From contig NZ_SMFN01000006.1 of the NCBI RefSeq assembly GCF_004349135.1, positions 137,049 through 201,048 on the forward strand: 64,000 nt of DNA. The letters are read 5' to 3'. This DNA comes from Flavobacterium sandaracinum. GTDB lineage: Bacteria > Bacteroidota > Bacteroidia > Flavobacteriales > Flavobacteriaceae. Under the pieces are notes generated by a model. It saw nothing but the letters and a program-made list of their open reading frames with translations, made no database searches and was not told where the DNA came from. The translations under genes were made by a program, and so were the position numbers. Below are positions 54,281-62,606 of the stretch, in pieces (the stretch's first letter is position 1; each line of letters starts with the position of its first letter).

Positions 54281-54850
54281 TAATCTTTTTTTTGATGAAA
54301 ATTTAGATTAGCTTTTCCTTATTTGTCGATTTCCCTAATAAAGTCCTGCTTGTTTTGGATTGCTACGGGTAGATAAGTCTCGTAAAGAATAGTCTATCCT
54401 CTTGAATCAAATATACCAATTATTATTTTAAAAAATAAACTATTGTTTTTGTTTCCTGCTAATAAGACTTTTCGAAAATGGATGTTAAGAGGGAATTAAT
54501 TTTTTTTCTTGTTTTTTTTGATCAAAGAATTCTTGCTCCAATGAAGTGATAAATAGTTTTAACGGAAATAACTTAGTACAGAGATGTTTTTGCTTCTTGG
54601 GTACTTGTAGTAAAAATATTTTGTTATCTCAAGTGTTATTGGATTTATCATCTCAGATAAATGCGCTACTTTTTAGATGTCAAAATTTATTTTCTCGGCT
54701 TGTTTTTAGGGTTAATTTTCAGTTTTAATTGCAACAAAAAAACAAGGACTAAAACTAAACCCTCCTTTATGTATCTTCAATTTATTTCTTCGGGTTTTAT
54801 TAAACAGTCAGGTGTTTTTTGATCTAATGGATGTGTGAAATGACAGCAAT
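54281..54850. other. Non-coding stretch
   Basis: I see no supported gene, tRNA or terminator here. The one 60-codon reading frame (54546-54728) has no recognisable protein features. Confidence 0.55.
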
Positions 54851-54964
54851 ATGTTCAAAAAATCCATTGCATGTTTGCGGTATATTGTCAAGAGGGATTT
54901 AGGAATTACCACGTACTATTACGGCGATATGGAAATGGGTTTTGGATTGAGTTTGAATTATTAA
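54851..54964 (+). pseudogene. Relic of a second multicopper oxidase C-terminus
   Basis: From 54875 the frame reads LRYIVKRDLGITTYYYGDM, then EMGFGLSLNY and TAA at 54962-54964. This aligns with the C-terminal strands of the multicopper oxidase at 29483-32104 (LRYIVKRNFGITTHYDSDM, then GLGFGVNLNY). Upstream of 54866 the similarity stops. Only the last 30 or so codons remain, so it is a leftover of a deleted or rearranged paralogue. Confidence 0.7.
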
Positions 54965-55187
54965 CATGGTACATCTTGTTGATGTGAATACAAGTAAGAA
55001 TCACCAGCACAATATCATTTCTATAAGAAATACTGCCTTTTTTTTCACGCAGATTTTACATATTCTATATTTCTTTTTCATTTTAACTTGTTAAACCATT
55101 TTACTCTTTATACTATAAATTTTACTTTTAAAGCTGAACTTTAGGATATTGTTCTCTCTCAATAAGCGAAACCTAGGTTTTAAAAAC
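54965..55187. other. Non-coding stretch
   Basis: AT-rich, no gene supported between the multicopper-oxidase relic and the terminator of the next small gene. Confidence 0.5.
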
Positions 55188-55220
55188 AGCAAAAGCGATG
55201 ACTTAATCATAGCTTTTGCT
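55188..55220 (-). terminator. Terminator of the 59-residue gene
   Basis: The stem AGCAAAAGC / GCTTTTGCT, extended by ATGA / TCAT over a G-A mismatch, lies 23 bases beyond the stop at 55244 on the minus strand. On that strand GTTTTT follows it. It supports the small gene as real. Confidence 0.75.
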
Positions 55221-55243
55221 TAAGGAATCCATAAGTAATCAAA

Positions 55244-55423
55244 TCAGTCTTTTTTATGTTGCTCTGTGTGATTTTGGTTTCCGTGAAGCGAAGGGTCGCC
55301 CACGTTCAATCCGTTTGACATCCCAATCATAAAGGCAGTAATGAGTAGCATAATTTTTCTTTTTGCCCAAAGAATAGGGCGTTTAGGTTGCTCTAAACGT
55401 GCTTTGTTATTGTGTTTATACAT
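55244..55423 (-). CDS. Small single-helix membrane protein (59 residues)
   Basis: The frame opens at ATG 55423 and reads MYKHNNKARLEQPKRP, a basic start, then a hydrophobic helix (ILWAKRKIMLLITAFMIGMS) and a polar tail with HGNQNHTEQHKKD. One membrane helix with cytosolic basic end is likely. A strong terminator follows. No named family is recognised. Confidence 0.55.
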   Translation of the reverse strand: MYKHNNKARLEQPKRPILWAKRKIMLLITAFMIGMSNGLNVGDPSLHGNQNHTEQHKKD

Positions 55424-55660
55424 TTTGTAAATGAAAAATGATTAGACATTTGGCATCCTTGTTATGCATGGAATTGCATAAAGCTTAGAAAGAAATTTCT
55501 AGGCGGTGTATAAACTTTTACAGGGATTTTTGGGAAGTAATCATCTCATTAATGAAGATGTGTTGCATTGCAAATAAGCTTACTTTTTGATAAAGCAGCG
55601 TCTGTAATTTTAGAAGAATCGGAATTTGAAGACTGAATCTATCTTGAAATTGTAGGTAGA

Positions 55661-55870
55661 CTAACTGAAATACGAATGAAGTTTCTCAGACGAATTTATC
55701 TGATGGAACACGTATGATTTTGAACGTTTATAGTTTAATTCTCCTCTTAGAATTATGTTCGAGAATTGATAATAATCAGCTGAATTTGATGGAAAATCTA
55801 AAGTACCATCATTCACCATCAGACCAAAAGCCAGAAAAAATGAAATAAGGTATTTTAAATACTTTGTCAT
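55661..55870 (-). CDS. Possible small exported protein (69 residues)
   Basis: A 69-residue frame begins with a signal-like MTKYLKYLISFFLAFGLMV and continues with a polar stretch of aromatic and Ser residues. A -7 element lies 28 bases upstream on the same strand. No family match is known to me. Possible artefact; a second frame overlaps the downstream region without a clear start. Confidence 0.35.
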   Translation of the reverse strand: MTKYLKYLISFFLAFGLMVNDGTLDFPSNSADYYQFSNIILRGELNYKRSKSYVFHQINSSEKLHSYFS

Positions 55871-55898
55871 TCTATTTAATTTGAAACTTTCGAAAGTA

Positions 55899-55906
55899 CA
55901 AAATTA
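55899..55906 (-). promoter_or_regulatory. -7-like element before the 69-residue frame
   Basis: Reads TAATTTTG on the minus strand, fitting TAnnTTTG, 28 bases before the start at 55870. No -33. Confidence 0.35.
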
Positions 55907-56084
55907 ACGTTAATTGAGGGCTATTTTTTATCTTAACGGGCGGGATGTTTGCATTAGACTTTAGATTTGTCCTTGGAAAAATCAGCTTATAAAAAAAATA
56001 TTTGTGGTAGCCGTTAGTTATGAATTGATTACAGTTTACGAATTCAAAAGGGACTGTTTTTATTGGAAGGTTTTTAGGTTTGGC

Positions 56085-56115
56085 TTTGCGCATCTCAAAA
56101 ATAATCCTATTTTTG
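56085..56115 (+). promoter_or_regulatory. Promoter of tRNA-Glu
   Basis: A -33 TTTG at 56085-56088 and a -7 TATTTTTG at 56108-56115 are spaced by 19 bases. The tRNA begins 17 bases after the -7 element. Confidence 0.75.
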
Positions 56116-56132
56116 CACCCGAAATGAAAAAG

Positions 56133-56204
56133 GGCCCGTTCGTCTATCGGTTAGGACGCATGGTTTTCATCCATGTAAGAGCGGTTCGATTCCGCTACGG
56201 GCTA
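56133..56204 (+). tRNA. tRNA-Glu (anticodon UUC)
   Basis: A 72-base cloverleaf fits. The acceptor stem GGCCCGT pairs with ACGGGCT with a terminal G-T pair. The anticodon stem CATGG / CCATG encloses loop TTTTCAT with anticodon TTC. The T-arm carries GGTTCGATTCC. The CCA end is not encoded. It stands alone between accessory genes. Confidence 0.95.
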
Positions 56205-56223
56205 CAACTCAAAAACACAATCT

Positions 56224-56257
56224 AAAAAAGCCTCGAAAATTATTTCGAGGCTTTTTT
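56224..56257. terminator. Bidirectional terminator between tRNA-Glu and the monooxygenase
   Basis: A perfect 15-bp stem (AAAAAAGCCTCGAAA / TTTCGAGGCTTTTTT) with a four-base loop has A and T runs on both sides, so it can serve the converging transcripts. Confidence 0.9.
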
Positions 56258-56311
56258 GTTTTTAGGAATTTCTCAAGAAAACTATTTTATGCAGTGAGCA
56301 GCCGTACATGA

Positions 56312-57763
56312 TCAGCTAAAAAAAGTGAGTCGCTTGTCCTTTATAGCATCTATGCGAAGCATTTTATAATCCAAAACATAATTTTGATATACGCGCCAAG
56401 GGGCTTTATTCCCTTGATTGGGTAAAGAATTAGCTGCCCTAAGGATATAACCAGAGTTGAGGTTGAGCAGCGGAACGGGTTGCAAATTGGTTTCTACGAC
56501 CTTAGCTTGCACCGCTTTGTAATTGTGTTTTTCTAAATAAAGTAACATGCGCGAAATGTATTCACTCGTTAAATCACTTTTTAACGTCCATGAAGCATTG
56601 GTGTATCCTACAAAAATGAAGAAATTAGGCAAATCACTTAGCATTAAACCTTTATAAACAAAGGAACTAGGAAGGTCAAAGGGTTTTGAATCTACTTGAA
56701 TGCTAACACCGCCAAAGGCAACCAAATCTAGTCCAGTTGCTGTAATGATAATATCGGCAGCAAGCGTTTTACCGGATTGCAATACAATTCCATTTGTGGT
56801 GAATCGGTCAATATGATCGGTTACTACCGTTGCTTTTCCTTTGCGGATGGCTCTAAAAAAATCGCCATTGGGTGCAATACAAAAACGCTGTTCCCAAGGG
56901 TTGTAATTGGGTACAAAATGCGGATCTACCGGAAAGTTGCCCAAACCTTTTTGAGCGCCTTTGATAATGAAATTTTTCATGGCTTCTGGAAAGAACTTGC
57001 AGAGGTTAAAAAAAACAATCGCATAAAAAATATTTTTATAACGGATCAAACGGTAGGCAAGTTTTTTGCTAAAAATCCTTTTGATGCGCGCGGCAATTTT
57101 ATCGTGGTTTGGCAAAGCTGCAATGTATGTGGGAGAGCGTTGTAGCATGACCACCTGTGCACCTTCGTTAGCAAGTTCTGGGACGATAGTAACTGCCGTT
57201 GCGCCACTTCCTATAATTACTACATTTTTAGTAGCAACATCGAGTTTTTTAGGCCATTGTTGCGGATGAATGATTTGGCCTTCAAACAGTGATTGATCTT
57301 TGAATATTGGTGTGTAGCCTTTGTTATAGTTGTAATAACCGCTGCAGCTAAAAATAAAATTACAGGTATAAATGCTTTTTTCGGCTGTGGCCAAATTGAC
57401 GGTGGTTATCGTCCAAAGTTTTTCTTTGGTATCAAAATTATAGGAAAGTGCTTTTTGTTCGTAAATGATGCGGTCTCGAACATGGTACTCATCTGCTGCT
57501 TCATTGATGTATTTCAAAATAGACGGGCCATCAGCAAATGACTTTTGGTCTTCCCAAGTTTTAAACGAATATCCAAAAGTATACATATCCGAATCAGACC
57601 GAATTCCCGGGTATTGAAACAAACTCCAAGTACCACCCAATGCTGCTCTTGCTTCGAGAATGACATAGGTCTTGGATGGGTTTTTGCGGGATAGATGGCA
57701 AGCTGCACCAATACCAGATAGTCCAGCGCCAATAATGATGATGTCCGTATGTGTACAATTCAT
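56312..57763 (-). CDS. FAD-dependent monooxygenase, Baeyer-Villiger type
   Basis: A 483-residue flavoenzyme with two Rossmann motifs, GAGLSG at 12-17 for FAD and GSGATA at 185-190 for NADPH. Between them lies FEGQIIHPQQWP at 160-171, the FxGxxxHxxxWP fingerprint of Baeyer-Villiger monooxygenases. It would insert oxygen next to a carbonyl group. Substrate not deducible. It sits downstream of a NUDIX gene on the same strand. Confidence 0.9.
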   Translation of the reverse strand: MNCTHTDIIIIGAGLSGIGAACHLSRKNPSKTYVILEARAALGGTWSLFQYPGIRSDSDMYTFGYSFKTWEDQKSFADGPSILKYINEAADEYHVRDRIIYEQKALSYNFDTKEKLWTITTVNLATAEKSIYTCNFIFSCSGYYNYNKGYTPIFKDQSLFEGQIIHPQQWPKKLDVATKNVVIIGSGATAVTIVPELANEGAQVVMLQRSPTYIAALPNHDKIAARIKRIFSKKLAYRLIRYKNIFYAIVFFNLCKFFPEAMKNFIIKGAQKGLGNFPVDPHFVPNYNPWEQRFCIAPNGDFFRAIRKGKATVVTDHIDRFTTNGIVLQSGKTLAADIIITATGLDLVAFGGVSIQVDSKPFDLPSSFVYKGLMLSDLPNFFIFVGYTNASWTLKSDLTSEYISRMLLYLEKHNYKAVQAKVVETNLQPVPLLNLNSGYILRAANSLPNQGNKAPWRVYQNYVLDYKMLRIDAIKDKRLTFFS

Positions 57764-57861
57764 GATGAAAGTTAATTGCTAATGCTGTGCAAAATACAAA
57801 ATACAATCAACAAAAGAGTAGCGAATTTATAAGATGAAACCTTGTGCAGAACTCGACTGCA

Positions 57862-58260
57862 TTAGTCTATTAAACCGTGTTGTTTAAGCTGATCAAAAAT
57901 CAACTTGTCTACTTCTGAAATTTGATCTCTGTCCGAGTACGTGAGCCATTTTAGAGATTCGATTTCTGCACTCGCTTGCAGTGTACCGGAATACGCAGCA
58001 GTGTAACAGCTCATTTTTACAAGCAGTCCCGCAGGATGTCCGTGCGCCTGTGCTTCAAAAACACCAAAAAATTTCAGACTGCTAGGATCAAGTTGCACGG
58101 TCAGTTCTTCTTGAATTTCTCTTAACAGCGCTTGCTCATCAGTTTCGCCGTTTTCTCTTTTGCCACCAGGAATGTAATATTTATCTTTTCCATAACTTTT
58201 TGTAGAGAGAATGGATTTGTTTTGGAGTTCAATCCAAGCCAGTTTATCAATTGAATTCAT
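57862..58260 (-). CDS. NUDIX hydrolase
   Basis: A 132-residue NUDIX protein with the box GKRENGETDEQALLREIQEE at 33-52 (GX5EX7REUXEEXGU pattern; the last Gly is Thr here, in ELTV). It hydrolyses a nucleoside diphosphate linked to X. The substrate is unknown. It lies 98 bases upstream of the monooxygenase on the same strand. Confidence 0.88.
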   Translation of the reverse strand: MNSIDKLAWIELQNKSILSTKSYGKDKYYIPGGKRENGETDEQALLREIQEELTVQLDPSSLKFFGVFEAQAHGHPAGLLVKMSCYTAAYSGTLQASAEIESLKWLTYSDRDQISEVDKLIFDQLKQHGLID

Positions 58261-58467
58261 TTTACTATTGGGATTTAAAAGGAGGTGTTTGGTTAATTTT
58301 TTTAAATAATATTACCTTGTAAAAATCTGGATAAATGAGTAACGATATCACTTTTGTTTTATGTGAAGAGACTGAATTATCAACTATTAATTACAAATAG
58401 AAACCCAAAAGTGACACTCCTACTTTTTTAAAGAAATACAAAATAATACCTTTTCTTTAATTGGAGG

Positions 58468-58806
58468 TTAGGGTCTTTTGCGAAAGTGGCGCTTCACTCG
58501 AGCAAATATAAAACTTCCCAAAAAAGCAGAGACTGCCGCAATCATTAAAGAGGGCAAGTCTTTTTTTATGAAGACGTCCAATTGACCGGCAAACAATATA
58601 CTAAAGCTCATCAATACAAAAAGTGGTCCCAATAACCAAAGTCCCCAGCGCCAAGATTCTCTGGGCCAAATAAATCCGAACAAACCGCCGGCAACTAGGA
58701 ACGCTCCAAAAGTAATCAACAGTCCATGTTTTGAGGAAAGGTAGAAAGTACCCATTCCGTATAGTACAGCTAGAATGTATTGGAATTGAAAAGAGCCTTT
58801 TTTCAT
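58468..58806 (-). CDS. Small four-helix membrane protein
   Basis: A 112-residue protein with four hydrophobic stretches and a basic C-terminus (RVKRHFRKRP). No family recognised. A terminator is not visible, but the gene stands alone with its own short upstream region. Confidence 0.65.
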   Translation of the reverse strand: MKKGSFQFQYILAVLYGMGTFYLSSKHGLLITFGAFLVAGGLFGFIWPRESWRWGLWLLGPLFVLMSFSILFAGQLDVFIKKDLPSLMIAAVSAFLGSFIFARVKRHFRKRP

Positions 58807-58967
58807 TTTATATTTTTTGCATTATGTATTGAAAAGGAGTAGGGCCAGAATACAAAAATTGTGTTTTCTTATAAATCGTTAGGTCACTTAGTTGTTCCAA
58901 AGAATATGTTAGTAAAATAATTTTCTGTATTCACAATTTAGAAACTTGCTATATCAAACAGAATTAT

Positions 58968-59585
58968 TTAATGAGTACCACTTATATTAAACAAAACATA
59001 GCCAGCCGTTTGGTATTTTGTCAACGCAACTTTTGCCGCTTCAGCTATGAAGATATTTTTATACAATTCGGCTCCATCAACACCTCTGAGATTCATGGTT
59101 TGTCCGCAAAGGACAAAACGCACTCCAACTTTTTGCATCTGATCTATCAAATCAGCATTGGGATTCGAACAGTTGAATTTTTTCTCATAGGCTGCGCTAT
59201 TTAAAATGGATAAAATAGCAGCTGAATGCACAATTACAACAGATTTTAGGTTTTTCGGCTGGATGCCACTCGCAACATGCAGATTCAAAATTCGTGCAAT
59301 TTCTTCCAATCCTTCGTTAGGTTGATCTTCCATTCCAGTAGCTGTTCCGTTTTGGGTAAGGTCAAAAAGTAACTTGTATACTGTACTGGCTTCGGGTTTA
59401 TCGGTTACATTTTTTAGGGGTATTACGCCTGTCCATTTAGATCCTTCAATTAATGGGTATTCTAATACCGGAATAAAAGGATCCATTTTAGCCGCTTTAC
59501 TATCACGGCTAGATGTTTGAGCATTGGAGAAAAGAGAAGAAAGAAGTAAGCTAAGTAGTAATAAATTATTTTTTATGAATTTCAT
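58968..59585 (-). CDS. Exported DsrE-like protein
   Basis: A 205-residue protein with signal peptide to about residue 22 (LFSNAQ). The body has DsrE-fold features: KSVVIVHSAAI, a long linker and RFVLCGQTMNLRG, with Cys in the position often carrying sulfur. The family normally moves sulfur between carriers; here the exported location is unusual for that job. It faces away from the CHRD gene. Confidence 0.75.
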   Translation of the reverse strand: MKFIKNNLLLLSLLLSSLFSNAQTSSRDSKAAKMDPFIPVLEYPLIEGSKWTGVIPLKNVTDKPEASTVYKLLFDLTQNGTATGMEDQPNEGLEEIARILNLHVASGIQPKNLKSVVIVHSAAILSILNSAAYEKKFNCSNPNADLIDQMQKVGVRFVLCGQTMNLRGVDGAELYKNIFIAEAAKVALTKYQTAGYVLFNISGTH

Positions 59586-59904
59586 TATAAGCGATTTTTA
59601 GGAATAATTGAATCGAGTGGAGTAGTAAATTATAAAATTGTATTTTATAGTTTGTAGTGCTAAGATAGTTTTTTTAAACGAAAATTAAAGCAGTGAATTA
59701 GCCGTAAGTTCTAAAAATAGATGTAGATAAATAAAGCTACTATTTTATCTATTATGGACAAACTGTTTCAAAGTCAGTAAATATGATGGTAATTGTTAAA
59801 GTTAATTTTTCACACTTAATTTTATCTATTTCAACAATTTAGTAGTTAGTTTTAGAAAATTAAAAGTATATTTGTTTAATGATAACACAAAAAGCATAAA
59901 CAAA
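59586..59904. other. Divergent intergenic region
   Basis: AT-rich stretch of about 320 bases between the DsrE-like and CHRD genes. It holds the -7 element of the CHRD gene; I see no small gene or RNA. Confidence 0.6.
59867..59874 (+). promoter_or_regulatory. -7 promoter element of the CHRD lipoprotein
   Basis: TATATTTG fits TAnnTTTG, 30 bases before the ATG at 59905. The in-frame TTG at 59872 overlaps it and is rejected as a start. Confidence 0.55.
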
Positions 59905-61440
59905 ATGAAACATTTTAAAAAAAATCTATTATTGCTAGTGATGGTGGCTCCCTTAATTTTTAGTAGTTGTTCCAAAGATGATGAGCCTTCTCCAACAGTT
60001 ATTAAATCGAAAGTCTATGACCTAGGTGCAGTTGGAAGTTCAGGAGTAACTGGAACAGCAACAATCATCGAAAAAAGTGATGCCACTTTGAGTATTGAGT
60101 TAGAATTAAAAAATACAGTTGCAGGTGCTTCACATCCAGCGCACATTCATTTAAATACTGCTGCTGAAGGAGGCGATATTGCACTTACCTTAAAACCAGT
60201 TGACGGTACAACAGGGAAAAGTACAACAACATTCAAAGCTTTGGATAATGGTACTGCGATTACGTATCAAGGGTTACTGGATTTTGATGGATACATTAAT
60301 GTTCATTTGAGTGCAAATCAATTGTCAACACTGGTTGCGCAAGGCGATATTGGACAAAATGATCTTACAGGTGTTTCTAAGGTATATCCTCTTGGTAGCG
60401 TTTCTGCACCTACAATTTCTGGTACTGCCACTTTTTTCAAACGAGTGAATGGTGAAGCATTAGCGATTGTACAATTACAAAATACTCCAGCAGGCGGATC
60501 GCATCCAGGACACATCCATAATAATACCGCAGCTCAAGGAGGTGGTATTGCTTTTTCTTTCAAGCCAGTAAATGGCGATACAGGTTTGAGCGTTACTAAT
60601 GTAGCCAAATTAGATAACGGAACTGCTTTTGGTTACGATCAGGTGATTGCTGTTAATGGGTATATCAACTTTCATTTAAGCGCAACTAATTTAGCTACTC
60701 TTGTTGCTCAAGGTGACATCGGGCAAAATGAATTAACCGGTACAAAAGTAAGTTATGTACTAGCACAAAAAGACGTTGCGGGTATTAACGGGACTGTTGA
60801 ATTTGCAGAACGTTTAAATCAAACGACTTTAGTAACTATTAAATTGGTTGGTACTCCTGCTGGCGGAAGTCATCCTGCACACATCCATGAAAATAATGTT
60901 GCTACATCCGGTAATATCATTGCTGGTTTGAATCCTGTAAATGGTGATACGGGAATAAGTAAAACACAAGTGGCGACTTTAGTTGGTGGTGCTGCAGTAA
61001 CGTATACGCAGTTTTTAACATTAGCCGCCTACGTAAATGCGCACTTAAGTGACGCTAACATGGCTACCATTGTGGCGCAAGGAAATATTGGTTCAAGCTT
61101 GGGAGCTGTAGCTGGTGAAAATAAAACCTATACGGTTACCAATAGTGGTTCTAGTTCATATATTTTTAACGGTGAAGGATTGACCAACGCAAGCAATCCA
61201 AACTTTACGTTTAAAAGAGGAGGAACGTATACTTTTAATTTGACTACACCAGGACATCCTTTCTATATCAATACCGTTCAAGGAACAGGATCTGCCAATG
61301 CCTTCAGCTCAGGAGTTACAAATAATGGAGCAGTTTCAGGATCAGTAAAAATCGTAGTGCCTGCGAATGCGCCAAATACTTTATACTACAACTGTGAATT
61401 TCACGGTTCGATGACGGGAACGATTACCATTACTAACTAG
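59905..61440 (+). CDS. Lipoprotein with three CHRD domains and a type-1 copper domain
   Basis: A 511-residue lipoprotein (lipid Cys22 in IFSSCSK). Three CHRD domains follow at about 35-154, 158-277 and 280-400. Each has SHPxHIH and a GYINxHLSA-type end (the third reads AYVNAHLSD). The last 105 residues form a cupredoxin: His451 (GHPFY), Cys497 and His500 (YNCEFH) and Met503 give a full type-1 copper site. Likely exposed at the cell surface or in the periplasm and able to take part in electron transfer. Role not known. Confidence 0.85.
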   Translation: MKHFKKNLLLLVMVAPLIFSSCSKDDEPSPTVIKSKVYDLGAVGSSGVTGTATIIEKSDATLSIELELKNTVAGASHPAHIHLNTAAEGGDIALTLKPVDGTTGKSTTTFKALDNGTAITYQGLLDFDGYINVHLSANQLSTLVAQGDIGQNDLTGVSKVYPLGSVSAPTISGTATFFKRVNGEALAIVQLQNTPAGGSHPGHIHNNTAAQGGGIAFSFKPVNGDTGLSVTNVAKLDNGTAFGYDQVIAVNGYINFHLSATNLATLVAQGDIGQNELTGTKVSYVLAQKDVAGINGTVEFAERLNQTTLVTIKLVGTPAGGSHPAHIHENNVATSGNIIAGLNPVNGDTGISKTQVATLVGGAAVTYTQFLTLAAYVNAHLSDANMATIVAQGNIGSSLGAVAGENKTYTVTNSGSSSYIFNGEGLTNASNPNFTFKRGGTYTFNLTTPGHPFYINTVQGTGSANAFSSGVTNNGAVSGSVKIVVPANAPNTLYYNCEFHGSMTGTITITN

Positions 61441-61464
61441 TTTCAAATTTGTAGATTGTGAATG

Positions 61465-61490
61465 GGAGATGGTAAAACATCTCCTTTTTG
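61465..61490 (+). terminator. Terminator after the CHRD gene
   Basis: The stem GGAGATG / CATCTCC with a six-base loop is followed by TTTTTG. Confidence 0.88.
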
Positions 61491-61615
61491 CGTTTTTATG
61501 AGCGGAGTAAAATAGTATTGCCACTCTGTTTTAGGTAGTTCCTACTTATTAATCTAAGCGAAACCGCTGGTCGAGTAGGAGAAACAATACTTGTACTGAT
61601 GATGTTTTTTCGGTT

Positions 61616-61927
61616 TCAGCTTCCTGAAAAAGGAGTCCCGAAAATACCTACAGCTAGTTCTGCCCATACGAGAAATAAAGTTGCAAAAACAACAGCTACA
61701 GCTACAAGTCTGGATCGGGTTGTTTTTACTTTTTGCAGGATGAGTTCTAATGCAAGTCCGAAACAAAGCAGTAAAACAGTTGCTGTGATAAAGTCAACGA
61801 AGGTCCATTGTACTTCATCCGTGAATTGCATGGCCGTTAAAGGAAGGAGCAATAGAAAAGCTATGCCAACTAAAATACTCAAAAGTCTTTTGTTAGGTAT
61901 AGCCTTTATTGTTGGATTCTTTTTCAT
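61616..61927 (-). CDS. Conserved three-helix membrane protein
   Basis: A 103-residue protein with three hydrophobic helices. It resembles a small membrane protein family seen in Flavobacteria with the core MQFTDEVQWTFVDF and ending VGIFGTPFSGS. No function is known. The opposite-strand frames here are shadows. Confidence 0.7.
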   Translation of the reverse strand: MKKNPTIKAIPNKRLLSILVGIAFLLLLPLTAMQFTDEVQWTFVDFITATVLLLCFGLALELILQKVKTTRSRLVAVAVVFATLFLVWAELAVGIFGTPFSGS

Positions 61928-62108
61928 GGTAGGTGTTTATTAAAACTGTTCTACTGTGTAAAGCACTGTAAATTTTATAAAACAAGAGTAAATATGCTAA
62001 TTCATGTCTTCGTTCTGAAGTTCACGAGTGAGATGCTCCGATACAAATCAATACTGTAATTCCAATTTGGAAATACTTTTGTCGGTTAGCCTTTCTTATA
62101 AAATCATC

Positions 62109-62128
62109 TTTTTTGAGTTCTCAAAAAA
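62109..62128. terminator. Weak bidirectional hairpin
   Basis: TTTTTTGAG / CTCAAAAAA around a TT loop sits between the 103- and 94-residue genes. The stem is mostly A-T pairs, so strength is low. Confidence 0.35.
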
Positions 62129-62136
62129 AATAATTT

Positions 62137-62165
62137 CGCCGCGAGCGTCCCGCTCGTGTCCACAA
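62137..62165 (+). repeat. REP-like palindrome copy A
   Basis: The core GCGAGCGTCCCGCTCGTG (62141-62158) has stem GAGCG / CGCTC around TCC. It shares this core with copies B and C but lacks the GCTAGC part. Confidence 0.8.
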
Positions 62166-62171
62166 TCTTTT

Positions 62172-62456
62172 CTATTTAGTTTGTTTTAATTCTACTTTTC
62201 GGTTGTCAATAAATAATCTACAGCTTACAGAAAAGAAACCTGAAATATTTGTTTTAATATTCAGCTTTTCTCCTTTATTGTTAATTAGATTACCGGTCAT
62301 ATTACTGGGTGTGATAAAATTTAATTGTTCATCTTGCAATTCATTATTTACATAAAGTTTTTCACCACTAAACCAATTATTAGTTATTTTAATTTCGGTT
62401 TCTTCGTGTTTTGCTATCCATTCACTTTTCATTATTTCGTATTTTTTGATTAACAT
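62172..62456 (-). CDS. Small hypothetical protein
   Basis: A 94-residue protein with no signal or membrane helix and beta-rich look (KITNNWFSGEKLYVNNE). A second ATG at 62432 is possible. It lies between REP-like elements. No family recognised. Confidence 0.5.
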   Translation of the reverse strand: MLIKKYEIMKSEWIAKHEETEIKITNNWFSGEKLYVNNELQDEQLNFITPSNMTGNLINNKGEKLNIKTNISGFFSVSCRLFIDNRKVELKQTK

Positions 62457-62478
62457 TTGTTTTTTTGCTTTTGTTGAA

Positions 62479-62539
62479 GCGCCGCTAGCTGTCCAAAATA
62501 AGCTCCTGTACGTTCTCCAAATTTATATTTTGTACTCAT
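62479..62539 (-). pseudogene. RAYT 5' scar fused to a partial REP
   Basis: From ATG at 62539 the frame reads MSTKYKFGERTGAYF, the start of a REP-associated tyrosine transposase. At 62494 it switches to GGACA and GCTAGCGGCG, the outer part of the REP palindrome. The rest of the gene is gone. The shared bases AAAATAAGCTCCTGT also occur in the intact copy at 63980. Confidence 0.75.
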
Positions 62540-62570
62540 ACATTAAGCTTTTTTTCTAACTCTTGTTTGT

Positions 62571-62596
62571 GGGCACGAGCGGGACGCTCGCGCTAG
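62571..62596 (-). repeat. REP-like palindrome copy B (inverted)
   Basis: These 26 bases are the exact reverse complement of 63441-63466. Copies B and C flank the Sel1 gene in opposite orientation. Confidence 0.88.
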
Positions 62597-62606
62597 TAGG
62601 GTTTTT

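Noticed and set aside
54546..54728. 60-codon frame in the gap after nhaA
   Set aside because: No signal, domain, ribosome site or promoter; likely chance in AT-rich DNA.
55872..56093. 73-codon minus-strand frame before tRNA-Glu
   Set aside because: It overlaps the tRNA promoter -33 region closely and has no recognisable features.
61554..61766. Cys-rich 70-codon minus-strand frame
   Set aside because: It overlaps the real 103-residue membrane protein in another frame; cysteines arise from frame shift.
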